From a virus, in the IMG/VR virus record IMGVR_UViG_3300046467_000991, positions 1 through 22,747 of that record: DNA of 22,747 nucleotides; one strand, given 5' to 3'. A program made the position numbers and the translations under genes. The notes beneath the pieces were generated by a model, which did not search any database, was not told where the DNA came from, and worked only from the letters and a program-made list of their open reading frames with translations. Numbering within the stretch: the stretch's first letter is position 1; every line of letters starts with the position of its first letter. This document shows, in pieces, positions 8,596-15,482 of this stretch.

Positions 8596-8602
8596 ATTAC
8601 TC

Positions 8603-9031
8603 TCATGGGTCTATTTTTCTATATGTTATTCTGACCATATGTCTGAACATATTTCTGTAAAGACGGCTAAGTGGCTCCGTTCCAACTATCCTCAAATCAA
8701 CAGATCCAGTTCTTGTTATTTGATCTTTTATAATCCTAACTACTTCTTTTACTAATTCTGCGTGCCTATCCAAACTTTGATATGATCTTATATCTAATGT
8801 TAAATCTACTCCATGTAAATGGTTTGTACCACCAAGACTAAAATATTTTATAGATTCGTTAGTAGGCTCTATTAATATTATTCCTTTCTTTATTCCCATA
8901 TCACCAAATCCTATTGTCTTTTCATCCCATATCCTTTCTATTCTTGGTATTTGCCCACCAGAACTACTATTCCATTTAGTCTTGAGCATGGATATTACGT
9001 CATCAATTACATCATAAGTTGCTATAGCCAT
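8603..9031 (-). CDS. Tail terminator / tail completion protein
   Basis: I place the start at the ATG at 9031 (142 residues) rather than 21 nt upstream. A strong ribosome site, GGAGGT, lies six bases before it (9041-9035), and its A overlaps the stop of the preceding gene (TAATG). The upstream ATG would overlap that gene by 22 bases. The sequence begins MAIATYDVIDDVISMLKTKW, with a middle GIILIEPTNESIKYFSLGG and repeated strands such as LTLDIRS and RHMVRITYRK. Length, fold pattern and position just before the tail tube gene match gpU/STP-like tail terminators that cap the tube and join it to the neck. No motif proves this; gene order is the main support. Confidence 0.7.
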   Translation of the reverse strand: MAIATYDVIDDVISMLKTKWNSSSGGQIPRIERIWDEKTIGFGDMGIKKGIILIEPTNESIKYFSLGGTNHLHGVDLTLDIRSYQSLDRHAELVKEVVRIIKDQITRTGSVDLRIVGTEPLSRLYRNMFRHMVRITYRKIDP

Positions 9032-9717
9032 TATACCTCCATATCTGACCATTCTTTATTAGTCATTCGTTGATATTCATCTTCATAACGTCTTTTAGGA
9101 ACTATTCTTCTTTGTCTTCTTCCTGCCTTCCCATAATAAACCACTATAGGTTCATGACTTTCATCATATTTGCTATAGAATTTTTCTTCTTCATTACTTG
9201 TTGGCTGGTTATTCATTGGATCTATAGTAGCATATCTTTGTAAACCGTTATTGTATATCGCTCTTCCAAATACATATGTTAGACTATCAACCATGCTATC
9301 TTTTCCTTTAGGTGTTTTACCTAACCATTCTTTTCTAAGTCCTACATCTCTCTGAATAACTCTAGTTTCCACCCATTTTTTAAGCCTTTTAGCATTTGGC
9401 CATACTCCTTTCGGTACTCCATAAAATTCATAATCCATAATATCTTTTAGACCAGCTCTCATTGTTACACTTCCACCTCTTCCTTTTTCTGATTTATTCC
9501 ATACAAGTCCTTGATTAACTTGTCTTGCATTGAATCCACGTTCATTAATTAACCATTTTTTTGTATTCATCTCTCCTCTTTTAACTAATTCATTTGTTAT
9601 TATCTCTTCCATATTCTCTATAGTTATTTTTTGTGAACCTGATTTACTTCTAAATTTATTTAACATTCTACCCTGCATTGCGTTCAATAGCATTCCCTTA
9701 ACACTATGTGGTATCAT
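9031..9717 (-). CDS. Neck / head-tail connector protein (gp10-like position)
   Basis: This 228-residue basic protein starts at the ATG at 9717, which overlaps the previous stop by one base. Content includes KITIENMEEIITNELVKRGE, then GVPKGVWPNAKRLKKW, which resembles the P-x-W-P strand-helix of HK97 gp10-like minor structural proteins. The C-terminus is rich in Arg/Lys and Tyr (GRRQRRIVPKRRYED). No membrane segment is seen. Its location between the adaptor and the tail terminator is the normal site of the neck or tail-completion component. Function is inferred from order rather than a specific motif. Confidence 0.6.
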   Translation of the reverse strand: MIPHSVKGMLLNAMQGRMLNKFRSKSGSQKITIENMEEIITNELVKRGEMNTKKWLINERGFNARQVNQGLVWNKSEKGRGGSVTMRAGLKDIMDYEFYGVPKGVWPNAKRLKKWVETRVIQRDVGLRKEWLGKTPKGKDSMVDSLTYVFGRAIYNNGLQRYATIDPMNNQPTSNEEEKFYSKYDESHEPIVVYYGKAGRRQRRIVPKRRYEDEYQRMTNKEWSDMEV

Positions 9718-10355
9718 TATGGTATTATGTATACTTCTCTTCTATTATCGATACATTTCTCAATGTCTGTTTCCCATTTTGCTTTTACTGATTGTAAATC
9801 TATACCACTACCACCCATTGGGAGTCTATCCATTCTGAAACTTGTATTGACAATTTCTATTGCTGTCATTTTTACTACACAGTCTTCAATATCTCCTGGA
9901 ATTGTGGTGTCTCCTCCATATGATTCTCCACCATATCTATAAGTTACTCTAACTCTGTTCTTTCTTAAAATTGAAAATATAAAACCTCTTAGATGTACTG
10001 TACCTCTTTCATAATTTGCGTCATACCATTCACTGTTTCCTAATATGTTTTCCCATATTGAAGAAGCTCCCTGCCATATTTCTATCTTATCTCCTTCGGC
10101 TGCATCAAAATCATAAAGATTTCTATGTGCTAAAAATAAAGGTGTACCCCAACCAAAAGTATAAAGAAGTGGTAAGTCATGTAACTCTCTTGTTATTTTT
10201 TTTGATCTCCATGCATGACCCATTCTCCTGTCAAGTTCGTCTTCTTTCCTATTTATTAATTTTTCAACCTGTAATTTATTAGGTGTAGTTGTAGCTGTTA
10301 TTGGTATTCTAAGAAAATCGGCTATATCTCCTGTAGAACAATATGTTGTTACCAT
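9717..10355 (-). CDS. Head-tail adaptor (connector) protein
   Basis: This 212-residue protein begins MVTTYCSTGDIADFLRIPIT. That resembles gp6/gp15-type adaptors: a short beta start, then a D(I/V)..FL helix, then paired helices (LQVEKLINRKEDELDRRMGH). The C-terminal segment GDIEDCVVKMTAIEIVNTSF is the usual long helix of this family ('P.di...a...la'). Adaptors bind the portal ring and create the docking surface for the neck. The gene overlaps the neck gene by one base and lies downstream of the capsid and decoration genes, the usual order. TATA-like sequences at 10361-10369 and 10376-10386 are not ideally spaced, so transcription of this unit is uncertain. Confidence 0.72.
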   Translation of the reverse strand: MVTTYCSTGDIADFLRIPITATTTPNKLQVEKLINRKEDELDRRMGHAWRSKKITRELHDLPLLYTFGWGTPLFLAHRNLYDFDAAEGDKIEIWQGASSIWENILGNSEWYDANYERGTVHLRGFIFSILRKNRVRVTYRYGGESYGGDTTIPGDIEDCVVKMTAIEIVNTSFRMDRLPMGGSGIDLQSVKAKWETDIEKCIDNRREVYIIP

Positions 10356-10385
10356 GAATTATATAAACCTTTACAGTATTTAAAT

Positions 10386-10658
10386 TTACTTAAATACAAC
10401 AGTCCATTCGGCTGATCCTGTTATATCAGCAAATATACCTGATTCAAATCTTCTGTGAATATTTTGATAATTTCCCTCTATTTCACCAAATACAGTAAAC
10501 TCTATTGGTGTGGCAGACGCATTTACTCCATTTCTTAATTCACATTTGGCTCCAGAACTCCCTTTCTTTGAACAGAAAACTGCTACTACTACTCCATGTG
10601 ATCCTTTAATTAATGTGTCTGCATTAAAAGATACAACATTGTGATTCAGTTCTACCAT
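10386..10658 (-). CDS. Small virion protein, possibly capsid decoration
   Basis: This 90-residue protein starts at the ATG at 10658, about 26 nt after a TATA box (10679-10690), so it probably has its own leaderless transcript. It is beta-rich (GVVVAVFCSKK, IEFTVFGEIEGNY, SAEWTVVFK) with two cysteines and no membrane helix. I do not recognise a family. It sits between the second decoration-like gene and the head-tail adaptor, among structural genes, so a head accessory or capsid-cementing role is plausible. Confidence 0.65.
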   Translation of the reverse strand: MVELNHNVVSFNADTLIKGSHGVVVAVFCSKKGSSGAKCELRNGVNASATPIEFTVFGEIEGNYQNIHRRFESGIFADITGSAEWTVVFK

Positions 10659-10678
10659 ATGCTTTAGTATAAATGTGA

Positions 10679-10690
10679 ATATATATAAAG
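10679..10690 (-). promoter_or_regulatory. TATA box for the 90-residue gene
   Basis: The minus strand reads CTTTATATATAT, centred about 26 nt before the ATG at 10658. Confidence 0.6.
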
Positions 10691-10705
10691 TTTACCAAAA
10701 GAAAG

Positions 10706-10737
10706 AAAAAAAATGGGCTATTTTTGGACTAGTAGCC
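10706..10737 (-). terminator. Hairpin plus T8 terminator overlapping a stop codon
   Basis: On the minus strand GGCTA (10737-10733) can pair with TAGCC (10720-10716), followed after two bases by eight T residues (10713-10706). The 5' arm includes the last sense codons and part of the stop of the 118-residue gene. Archaeal termination mainly needs the T-run; the stem may add strength. Confidence 0.55.
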
Positions 10738-11085
10738 TATGACTAGGAACTCGAATACTTTTGAGTTCACTAACGCTGAGGAGTTTGGTACTTCTGCTAA
10801 GATATTACCGTTTCCTGAACCTGTGAAAATTTTGATCTTTTCATTGGTTTTGTCGTATTGTACTACTAGTTTTGAATCCGTATATGTAGGAATCACTGCA
10901 ACTAGTGTAGATATCCTGCCCTCTTTGAGGTCAGCCGACACTCCGTTGGTTGCATAGTTATCAGAAGCACCGAAGGTGACTTTGATAGCATATACTCGCA
11001 GCTTTGATACTAAGGCTGCTTGCCATGAGAGAGTTTTTCTCACGTTAGCATCTGTCCATGTTGATGAACTTATTGTTAATGCCAT
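10729..11085 (-). CDS. Capsid decoration-like protein
   Basis: This 118-residue protein has a TATA box centred 26-27 nt before its ATG at 11085. The arrangement is a beta-rich N-terminus, a conserved-looking AVIPTYTDSKLVVQYD, then NEKIKIFTGSGNGNILAEVP, and a terminal FEFLVIGY. I recognise this as the pattern of a widespread small virion family in environmental tailed phages ('...ydatnkkikvy...evpn.tdls...v...vig'), usually near the capsid gene. Abundant decoration or cement protein is the likely role. Its own promoter and terminator suggest high independent expression. The assignment is by pattern memory and position, so it is moderate. Confidence 0.68.
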   Translation of the reverse strand: MALTISSSTWTDANVRKTLSWQAALVSKLRVYAIKVTFGASDNYATNGVSADLKEGRISTLVAVIPTYTDSKLVVQYDKTNEKIKIFTGSGNGNILAEVPNSSALVNSKVFEFLVIGY

Positions 11086-11107
11086 TGATATATTGAGAAG
11101 TTAAAGA

Positions 11108-11116
11108 CTTATAAAG
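11108..11116 (-). promoter_or_regulatory. TATA box for the decoration-like gene
   Basis: The minus strand reads CTTTATAAG, centred 27 nt before the ATG at 11085. Confidence 0.6.
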
Positions 11117-11117
11117 A

Positions 11118-11243
11118 TTACTTCCACCAAGTGCCTAATAAATGTACTCCTGTGAGTGATTCTATTAAAATAGAACCAAGTAGGAATATTATTATTAAAT
11201 CCCTTGCCTTCGCTAATTTCTCGTTATGATATAGTTGTACCAT
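11118..11243 (-). CDS. 41-residue single-span membrane peptide
   Basis: A short frame runs from the ATG at 11243 to the TAA at 11118. The peptide starts MVQLYHNEKLAKARD, then has a hydrophobic helix (LIIIFLLGSILIES), and ends LLGTWWK. The first residues plus the positive charges before the helix suggest N-in topology. A weak TATA-like TTATTAAATAG is about 26 nt upstream. It lies between the capsid terminator and the decoration gene. The peptide resembles short membrane proteins of viruses in general; no function can be assigned. Coding status rests on composition and a tidy fit in the gap. Confidence 0.5.
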   Translation of the reverse strand: MVQLYHNEKLAKARDLIIIFLLGSILIESLTGVHLLGTWWK

Positions 11244-11279
11244 AATAAATGCTTTAAATACTACTATTTAATAATTACT

Positions 11280-11307
11280 AAAAAAATAGAAATTTGGCCG
11301 AAGCCAA
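11280..11307 (-). terminator. UUCG-tetraloop hairpin terminator after the capsid gene
   Basis: The minus strand reads TTGGC-TTCG-GCCAA (11307-11294), a five-pair stem closed by the very stable C(UUCG)G loop. ATTTCTA and then a run of seven T (11286-11280) follow. It is 12 nt past the capsid stop. It looks like an intrinsic terminator and would isolate capsid mRNA from the downstream decoration genes. Confidence 0.7.
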
Positions 11308-11318
11308 TCAATTTTATT

Positions 11319-12536
11319 CTAGAGTTTTATATCTCTAATCTTACCTTGTGATTTGAAGTGTCTACAAACAGTTTCGCCCATAGTTCTGAATACTCCTTTC
11401 TCAACAAATGCATTGTTGACAAATGGATATCCTGGTGAACGTCTTGTTGCTTCGTAGTACTCTGTTGGGATTGCGATTTGGATACCGATTCTTGGGTAAC
11501 CATATCCTTCTGCGTCAGATGTATCGAATGCGAATAATCTTCCGATTTCAGTGGCATCGCCAGAGTCGCTTGGTGCATCTTTGCTTGGAATGAATGGAAT
11601 TCCATAGATTGAATCTACGTGAATACCAACGCCTGTTCCTTTGAATGTTTGGATACCATTTACGTCTACCTGTACTAAACTTTCACCGTATGGGTTTGGA
11701 ATACGTACAGAAGGCATATATAGTCCTTGTATTTCAGAGTATACCTCGTGAGAACCTAAGAATACGTTTGGATCTTTACCAGCAGCAATCCTAATCTTTC
11801 GTAAGAAAGATCTAAGAGTGTCGTCAGTTAAGACACCGTTTGTACCTATTGTTCCAGAAGCTGATTCAACTGTACTATCGAATGTACTTGAACTATCTCG
11901 GTCAATGGTTGCGTTGGCAGCCCATGGATCATAATAGCCAGTTGTTGATGCACCTAATGCAGTTTCTTCTGCGTTAGATGAAACAATTCTGTCTAATGAC
12001 TCAAAGTCTGTTGTTCCAGCGTTTGTACCAGATCCAGTTACTGTACTTTCTACGTCTGCAAGTAGTTGTCTGTTGAGGAATTCTTTGTGTTGTACTGCCA
12101 TATACAATCGAAGTGAACCAAGTCCACCCCAAATGTCGTCCTTACTGTGTGTTGCTAACCATTCCATAACTTCGGATGCTGAGAAAGGCAGTTGTGCTGT
12201 CTTTGGTCTAACATCGATTTCTTGGAGTGTTGGCTTCACTGTTTCAGCAATGTTTCCACCTTCTGCTGTACCACCTAATGCAGTGTTGCCACTGTTGGTG
12301 TTAAGCACAGGCTTTGCAGTAATAACCCTCCATCCAGATTTATCCCATGGATACTTTGGCAAAATACCAAATGCGTTTGCCTCTAAGTTGAGTTGCGCCC
12401 ATGCATATGCTCCATAGATAGCGTTAAAAACGCCTGCTGTGGAGGTTGTTGCTGGTGCGTCAGCTTTTCTAAGTAGGTTTCTGTTGTAACCATAGTATAG
12501 AGCTTCGAGTTCATCAATAGTCTTTATTTGGACCAT
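11319..12536 (-). CDS. Major capsid protein, HK97 fold
   Basis: This 405-residue protein is preceded by a scaffold gene (one-base gap) and a prohead protease, the canonical HK97 maturation order. The start MVQIKTIDELEALYYGYNRN is a helical N-arm. The following segment (LEANAFGILPKYPWDKSGWR) and GGTAEGGNIAETVKP correspond to E-loop and spine-helix style regions. The C-terminal part contains IDSIYGIPFIPSKDAP and ends GETVCRHFKSQGKIRDIKL, typical P- and A-domain sequence. The protein would assemble into the icosahedral head. Codon use here is more GC-balanced than in neighbours, consistent with high expression (impression, not calculated). The gene ends just before a strong terminator hairpin. 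Confidence 0.9.
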   Translation of the reverse strand: MVQIKTIDELEALYYGYNRNLLRKADAPATTSTAGVFNAIYGAYAWAQLNLEANAFGILPKYPWDKSGWRVITAKPVLNTNSGNTALGGTAEGGNIAETVKPTLQEIDVRPKTAQLPFSASEVMEWLATHSKDDIWGGLGSLRLYMAVQHKEFLNRQLLADVESTVTGSGTNAGTTDFESLDRIVSSNAEETALGASTTGYYDPWAANATIDRDSSSTFDSTVESASGTIGTNGVLTDDTLRSFLRKIRIAAGKDPNVFLGSHEVYSEIQGLYMPSVRIPNPYGESLVQVDVNGIQTFKGTGVGIHVDSIYGIPFIPSKDAPSDSGDATEIGRLFAFDTSDAEGYGYPRIGIQIAIPTEYYEATRRSPGYPFVNNAFVEKGVFRTMGETVCRHFKSQGKIRDIKL

Positions 12537-12537
12537 T

Positions 12538-13191
12538 TTAGAAACCTCTTACCTCTTCGTCTGTTGGTGTGTAATATTTTCCTTTCAGAATGTTTCTTGC
12601 TACGTTACTTAATCCCTCGAAACCTTCGCTTCTTGCGTCTTTTAGAATTGGGCTAAAGTCGGTGTGACTTTCTCCTGCTTTCTCGACTGCAGCGTTTGGT
12701 CGTGGGGTTTCAGTTGAAAACGTGTGCTGTGACTTCTGTACTAGATTTACACTCTTGTGGAGTGGTTTCTCTTGCATTGATGGTGCCGAATCACCTGCTG
12801 GGGCATTTGCGTTTGCTCTATCATCGTCTAACCCTGCTTGTTCACCTTGAGGATAAGGTTGTGCTGGAACTGTAATATCAGCTCCGACATCATTATCAGA
12901 TCCTGTGGTACCTGCTGGGGCAGCTGGTAGATCAGTTGGAGTCTCTAGAGCTTTTATTCTAGAGTCTATGCCTTTTAGATGTTCTGCGAATTTCGTCAAT
13001 TGCTCAGATAAACCATCTAAGCCAGATTTTACAGAAGTTTCAAAAGCTTTTGCTTTTTCTTCTTCTTTTTTGTCGTCAGCCTGTTTTTCTTTGTTGTCTT
13101 TATCATCCTCTGCTTTCACTTTCTTTTCGTCAGCTTCAGCAAAAGGATTTGTTTTCTTCTCTTCTTCAGGTTTTTTGTCTTCGTCTGTCAT
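12538..13191 (-). CDS. Scaffolding protein
   Basis: This 217-residue protein lies between prohead protease and major capsid genes, the usual scaffold position. The N-terminal 55 residues are extremely charged (DDKDNKEKQADDKKEEEKAK). A helical, probable coiled-coil segment follows (KSGLDGLSEQLTKFAEHLKG, RIKALE). Residues about 85-145 are a low-complexity Pro/Ala/Gly/Asp linker. A short C-terminal region (LSNVARNILKGKYYTPTDEE) could be the capsid-binding part. No metal or membrane motif is seen. TATA elements at 13205-13215 and 13219-13232 lie upstream of the ATG at 13191. Confidence 0.78.
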   Translation of the reverse strand: MTDEDKKPEEEKKTNPFAEADEKKVKAEDDKDNKEKQADDKKEEEKAKAFETSVKSGLDGLSEQLTKFAEHLKGIDSRIKALETPTDLPAAPAGTTGSDNDVGADITVPAQPYPQGEQAGLDDDRANANAPAGDSAPSMQEKPLHKSVNLVQKSQHTFSTETPRPNAAVEKAGESHTDFSPILKDARSEGFEGLSNVARNILKGKYYTPTDEEVRGF

Positions 13192-13218
13192 GTTATTGAC
13201 TACAATTATATAAGGTAG

Positions 13219-13232
13219 TTTATATATATTTG
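13219..13232 (-). promoter_or_regulatory. TATA box for scaffold-capsid unit
   Basis: The minus strand reads CAAATATATATAAA, centred about 35 nt before the ATG at 13191, with a second AT-rich box (CCTTATATAAT, 13215-13205) closer in. This may produce a short-leader mRNA for scaffold and capsid. Confidence 0.5.
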
Positions 13233-13233
13233 T

Positions 13234-14727
13234 CTAAATACTGTCTGAACTACTGTCTGAACTACTGTCTTCGGCACGTCCAGATATTCCAATATCTTCT
13301 GCTGCGTCCATAGCATCTACTGCCAAATCACCTACTGCATTACCTGCGTCTATTATCTTTTTACCACCATCTGTTGCTTCACTTACTCTTCCTGCTGCAT
13401 TACCTGCAGCTTGTCCAGCTCTTCCTACTCCTTGTCCTATTTTAGATCCAACATTTGCAGCCATAGCACCAGCTCTTCCTATTCCTGCAGCTAAAGGAGC
13501 TAATAATGGTAATATTTTATTTACATCATTATCTAAATTAATTAATCTTGCCTTTATTTCTAGTTGATTAAGCGTTTTAACTGTATGAGATCCTTGTGCT
13601 TTTCCATCTGAACTTGGTGTTTTCTTGTCTTCTACTATATCTGCCAAGGCTTTTTCAGTATCTTCTATCTGTCTTTTTACTTCAGATATCTGTGCTATTG
13701 GATCTGATCCTTGTTGTGATGTATTATAGCCACCTAGGCCTCTAACTCCACCATATCTTTCTTGACTGACACCATCCTTCTTTTTACCCTCTACTCCATC
13801 TTGCATACTTCCACAAAATGCTCCTGGATTTTTCTTATCTTGGTTCTTTGATTCACATTCATCAAAACTTCCTTTTCCACCTTTGCCGTCTGGTATTGGT
13901 TTTGTTATATCACCATCCTTATGTCCTGGTTTTGGCTTTACTATATTATCTTTTGAAATTTTTGGCTGTGGATATCCAGTTCCTGTCCAACCTGCATCTG
14001 TAGTTCCTTCGTCCTGATCTGCTATTGTTGGGTTTGTTGTGTTTCCTAGTTTTCTTCCAGAACTTGTATCTTCATCTACGTCTTGATTATACATAGTATG
14101 ATGATCTCCTTGTGTATTTGAAAAGTCTGGTTTTGTCACATAACAGCCAAATTTATCACATTTAATCAGCATTTTACCATTGCCTAATTCTTCATGTGCT
14201 ATAGTTGCTTTTGCCAATGGGCTAGCTGAAGTTATTAATGCTAATGGAACTGCTGGATCTTCACAAACTGCTACCTCATAATGCTCTAAATCTGTCAAAG
14301 CATATGCAATTGATCCATCTTTCATTGTGATTGGTTCTCTGTCTGCCTTTGTAGCGCCACCAAAACTTAATCCTTTGTATGTACCATCTTGTATCTTTTT
14401 CCATATATCATCATCTAATTCATAATCTTTGTGTATCTTACCTGTAATCTTAATAGCTGGATATACATTACCATCATTATCCTGCGCTTCTGTCTTTGCG
14501 TAATTTATACCTTTGCCTACCACTCTGTTTGAATGAGTATCAGTAATTGGAGCGCCCCTGTCCATCCAAATTGGTAACACCTTATACAATTCTTCTACTA
14601 TAGTGATTTCACCCTGCTTATCTTTCATTTCAACTGTAAGTAAACCCTCGAAAAATCTGTCATCTTCTGACTTACTATTAGCAATTAAACTCTTTGTGAC
14701 TAATGTCCTAAAGAATATATTATCCAT
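13234..14727 (-). CDS. Prohead maturation protease with long C-terminal extension
   Basis: Residues 1-170 read as an S78/HK97 gp4-like serine protease: candidate catalytic His65 in ITDTHSNRVVGKG, candidate Ser121 in YKGLSFGG, and a third conserved segment LEHYEVAVCEDPAVP. It would cleave scaffold and capsid N-arms. At 497 residues it is more than twice the usual ~200. The extension includes a linker with C190/C195, then FDECESKNQDKKNPGAFCGS (C291, C305). I have seen that Cys-x-Lys/Asn-x-Asp-Lys...Pro-x-Ala-x-Cys pattern in other phage head proteins. After that come a coiled-coil piece, Ala/Gly-rich helices (AAGIGRAGAMAANVG), and a Ser/Asp tail. The extension may act as internal scaffold. The start is supported by a leaderless-distance TATA box (14748-14757). 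Confidence 0.83.
   Translation of the reverse strand: MDNIFFRTLVTKSLIANSKSEDDRFFEGLLTVEMKDKQGEITIVEELYKVLPIWMDRGAPITDTHSNRVVGKGINYAKTEAQDNDGNVYPAIKITGKIHKDYELDDDIWKKIQDGTYKGLSFGGATKADREPITMKDGSIAYALTDLEHYEVAVCEDPAVPLALITSASPLAKATIAHEELGNGKMLIKCDKFGCYVTKPDFSNTQGDHHTMYNQDVDEDTSSGRKLGNTTNPTIADQDEGTTDAGWTGTGYPQPKISKDNIVKPKPGHKDGDITKPIPDGKGGKGSFDECESKNQDKKNPGAFCGSMQDGVEGKKKDGVSQERYGGVRGLGGYNTSQQGSDPIAQISEVKRQIEDTEKALADIVEDKKTPSSDGKAQGSHTVKTLNQLEIKARLINLDNDVNKILPLLAPLAAGIGRAGAMAANVGSKIGQGVGRAGQAAGNAAGRVSEATDGGKKIIDAGNAVGDLAVDAMDAAEDIGISGRAEDSSSDSSSDSI
13241..13270 (-). repeat. 12-bp tandem repeat encoding the Ser/Asp tail
   Basis: CTGTCTGAACTA occurs at 13241-13252 and 13253-13264, with a partial third copy to 13270. 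It encodes the repeated SSSD at the protease C-terminus. The repeat number is likely variable by slippage. Confidence 0.85.
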
Positions 14728-14747
14728 ACAAATGATATATACTCTTT

Positions 14748-14757
14748 GTTTATAAAG
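14748..14757 (-). promoter_or_regulatory. TATA box for the protease gene
   Basis: The minus strand reads CTTTATAAAC, centred about 26 nt before the ATG at 14727, predicting a leaderless message. Confidence 0.62.
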
Positions 14758-14815
14758 TTATTGTAAAAAGTGGTAAAGGTTGGTAAAATAATACCTTATA
14801 CCTGTCTTTTTAGGT

Positions 14816-15085
14816 CTATTCGGTGATCTCTTTCTTTGCTTTTGTTACTACGTAATCAGCAGTAAATCCTATCGTAAGACCTACCAAGACGATTCCAGCG
14901 TCTGAAAGTCCATCAACTATTTGGACTTGAGCGATAGCCAGAGCAGCAAAAGTAGCGACAATCAGTGATCCTGCGAGTCGTCTTACAGAGTAAGCTTCTC
15001 CATCAGAATGTAACCATCCTCTAAGTGTGTTCAGACCAGCTCCTATTGCTGATGCAATAGCAACAAGTATTAGTGCTTCTACCAT
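14816..15085 (-). CDS. Three-helix membrane protein, holin-like
   Basis: This 89-residue protein has three predicted membrane segments: near residues 2-18 (EALILVAIASAIGAGLN), 39-55 (GSLIVATFAALAIAQVQ) and 62-78 (AGIVLVGLTIGFTADYV). It has a short charged end (KAKKEITE). Size and topology fit a class-I-type holin, but similar proteins also act as envelope or phage head-associated membrane proteins, and no endolysin is adjacent. A TATA box centred about 25 nt upstream (15106-15115) suggests its own leaderless transcript. G/C content is visibly higher than in neighbouring genes (not counted). Confidence 0.68.
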   Translation of the reverse strand: MVEALILVAIASAIGAGLNTLRGWLHSDGEAYSVRRLAGSLIVATFAALAIAQVQIVDGLSDAGIVLVGLTIGFTADYVVTKAKKEITE

Positions 15086-15105
15086 AAACAGTAATCAAAG
15101 AGGTA

Positions 15106-15115
15106 TTATATAAAG
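15106..15115 (-). promoter_or_regulatory. TATA box for the holin-like gene
   Basis: The minus strand reads CTTTATATAA, centred about 25 nt before the ATG at 15085. Confidence 0.6.
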
Positions 15116-15135
15116 TATTATAGTAAATTTGATAG

Positions 15136-15237
15136 TCACACGAATAATTTTAATCTAATAGTTTTGACTGTATTGTCATCGACTTTTTCTTCAATTTTTT
15201 TAAGTTCTTCTTTAACATATTCTTCAAATTCTGACAT
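15136..15237 (-). CDS. 33-residue charged mini-protein
   Basis: A frame runs from the ATG at 15237 to the TGA at 15136. It starts one base after the stop of the zinc-ribbon gene, as in a coupled pair. The peptide (MSEFEEYVKEELKKIEEKVD, then TVKTIRLKLFV) is an amphipathic, likely coiled-coil helix followed by a short strand. AAGGG eight bases before the ATG may serve as a ribosome site. No function is recognised. Confidence 0.5.
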   Translation of the reverse strand: MSEFEEYVKEELKKIEEKVDDNTVKTIRLKLFV

Positions 15238-15238
15238 A

Positions 15239-15436
15239 TTAATCCCTTATAGGAACAAGTGTTTCTGCTTGTATCAATGTTAATACAATATTTGGATCTT
15301 GCATTATCAAATCTATGAACGTTTCATCTCCATGTGCCTGACCATCAAAAGAACCACAATTATAACATATCCATACTTCATGTACCCCATCTCCATAGCC
15401 ATACTTCTTACTACCACACTTACACTTCTTTGTCAT
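15239..15436 (-). CDS. Small zinc-ribbon protein
   Basis: This 65-residue protein begins MTKKCKCGSKKYGYGDG and continues HEVWICYNCG, giving C5/C7 and C24/C27 as a probable zinc site of the rubredoxin-knuckle type. The remainder (DLIMQDPNIVLTLIQAETLV) is helical. Zinc ribbons of this size in archaeal viruses often bind nucleic acid or host transcription proteins; nothing here fixes the partner. Its ATG lies about 24 nt from a TATA box shared with the divergent plus-strand gene. Confidence 0.72.
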   Translation of the reverse strand: MTKKCKCGSKKYGYGDGVHEVWICYNCGSFDGQAHGDETFIDLIMQDPNIVLTLIQAETLVPIRD

Positions 15437-15452
15437 ATATAAATATGGAAGG

Positions 15453-15465
15453 CTTTATATTTAAG
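15453..15465. promoter_or_regulatory. Bidirectional TATA element between divergent genes
   Basis: The 46-bp gap between the starts at 15436 (minus) and 15483 (plus) contains CTTTATATTTAAG. Read from either strand it is TATA-like, and its centre is about 24-25 nt from both start codons. One element could therefore position transcription in both directions and make the two promoters compete. Confidence 0.55.
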
Positions 15466-15482
15466 TATATTCATACAGCAGT

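Noticed and set aside
10361-10386. Promoter for the head-tail adaptor gene
   Set aside because: Two TATA-like sequences exist, but one is too close to the ATG and the other overlaps the next gene's stop only loosely, so I did not list it as a feature.
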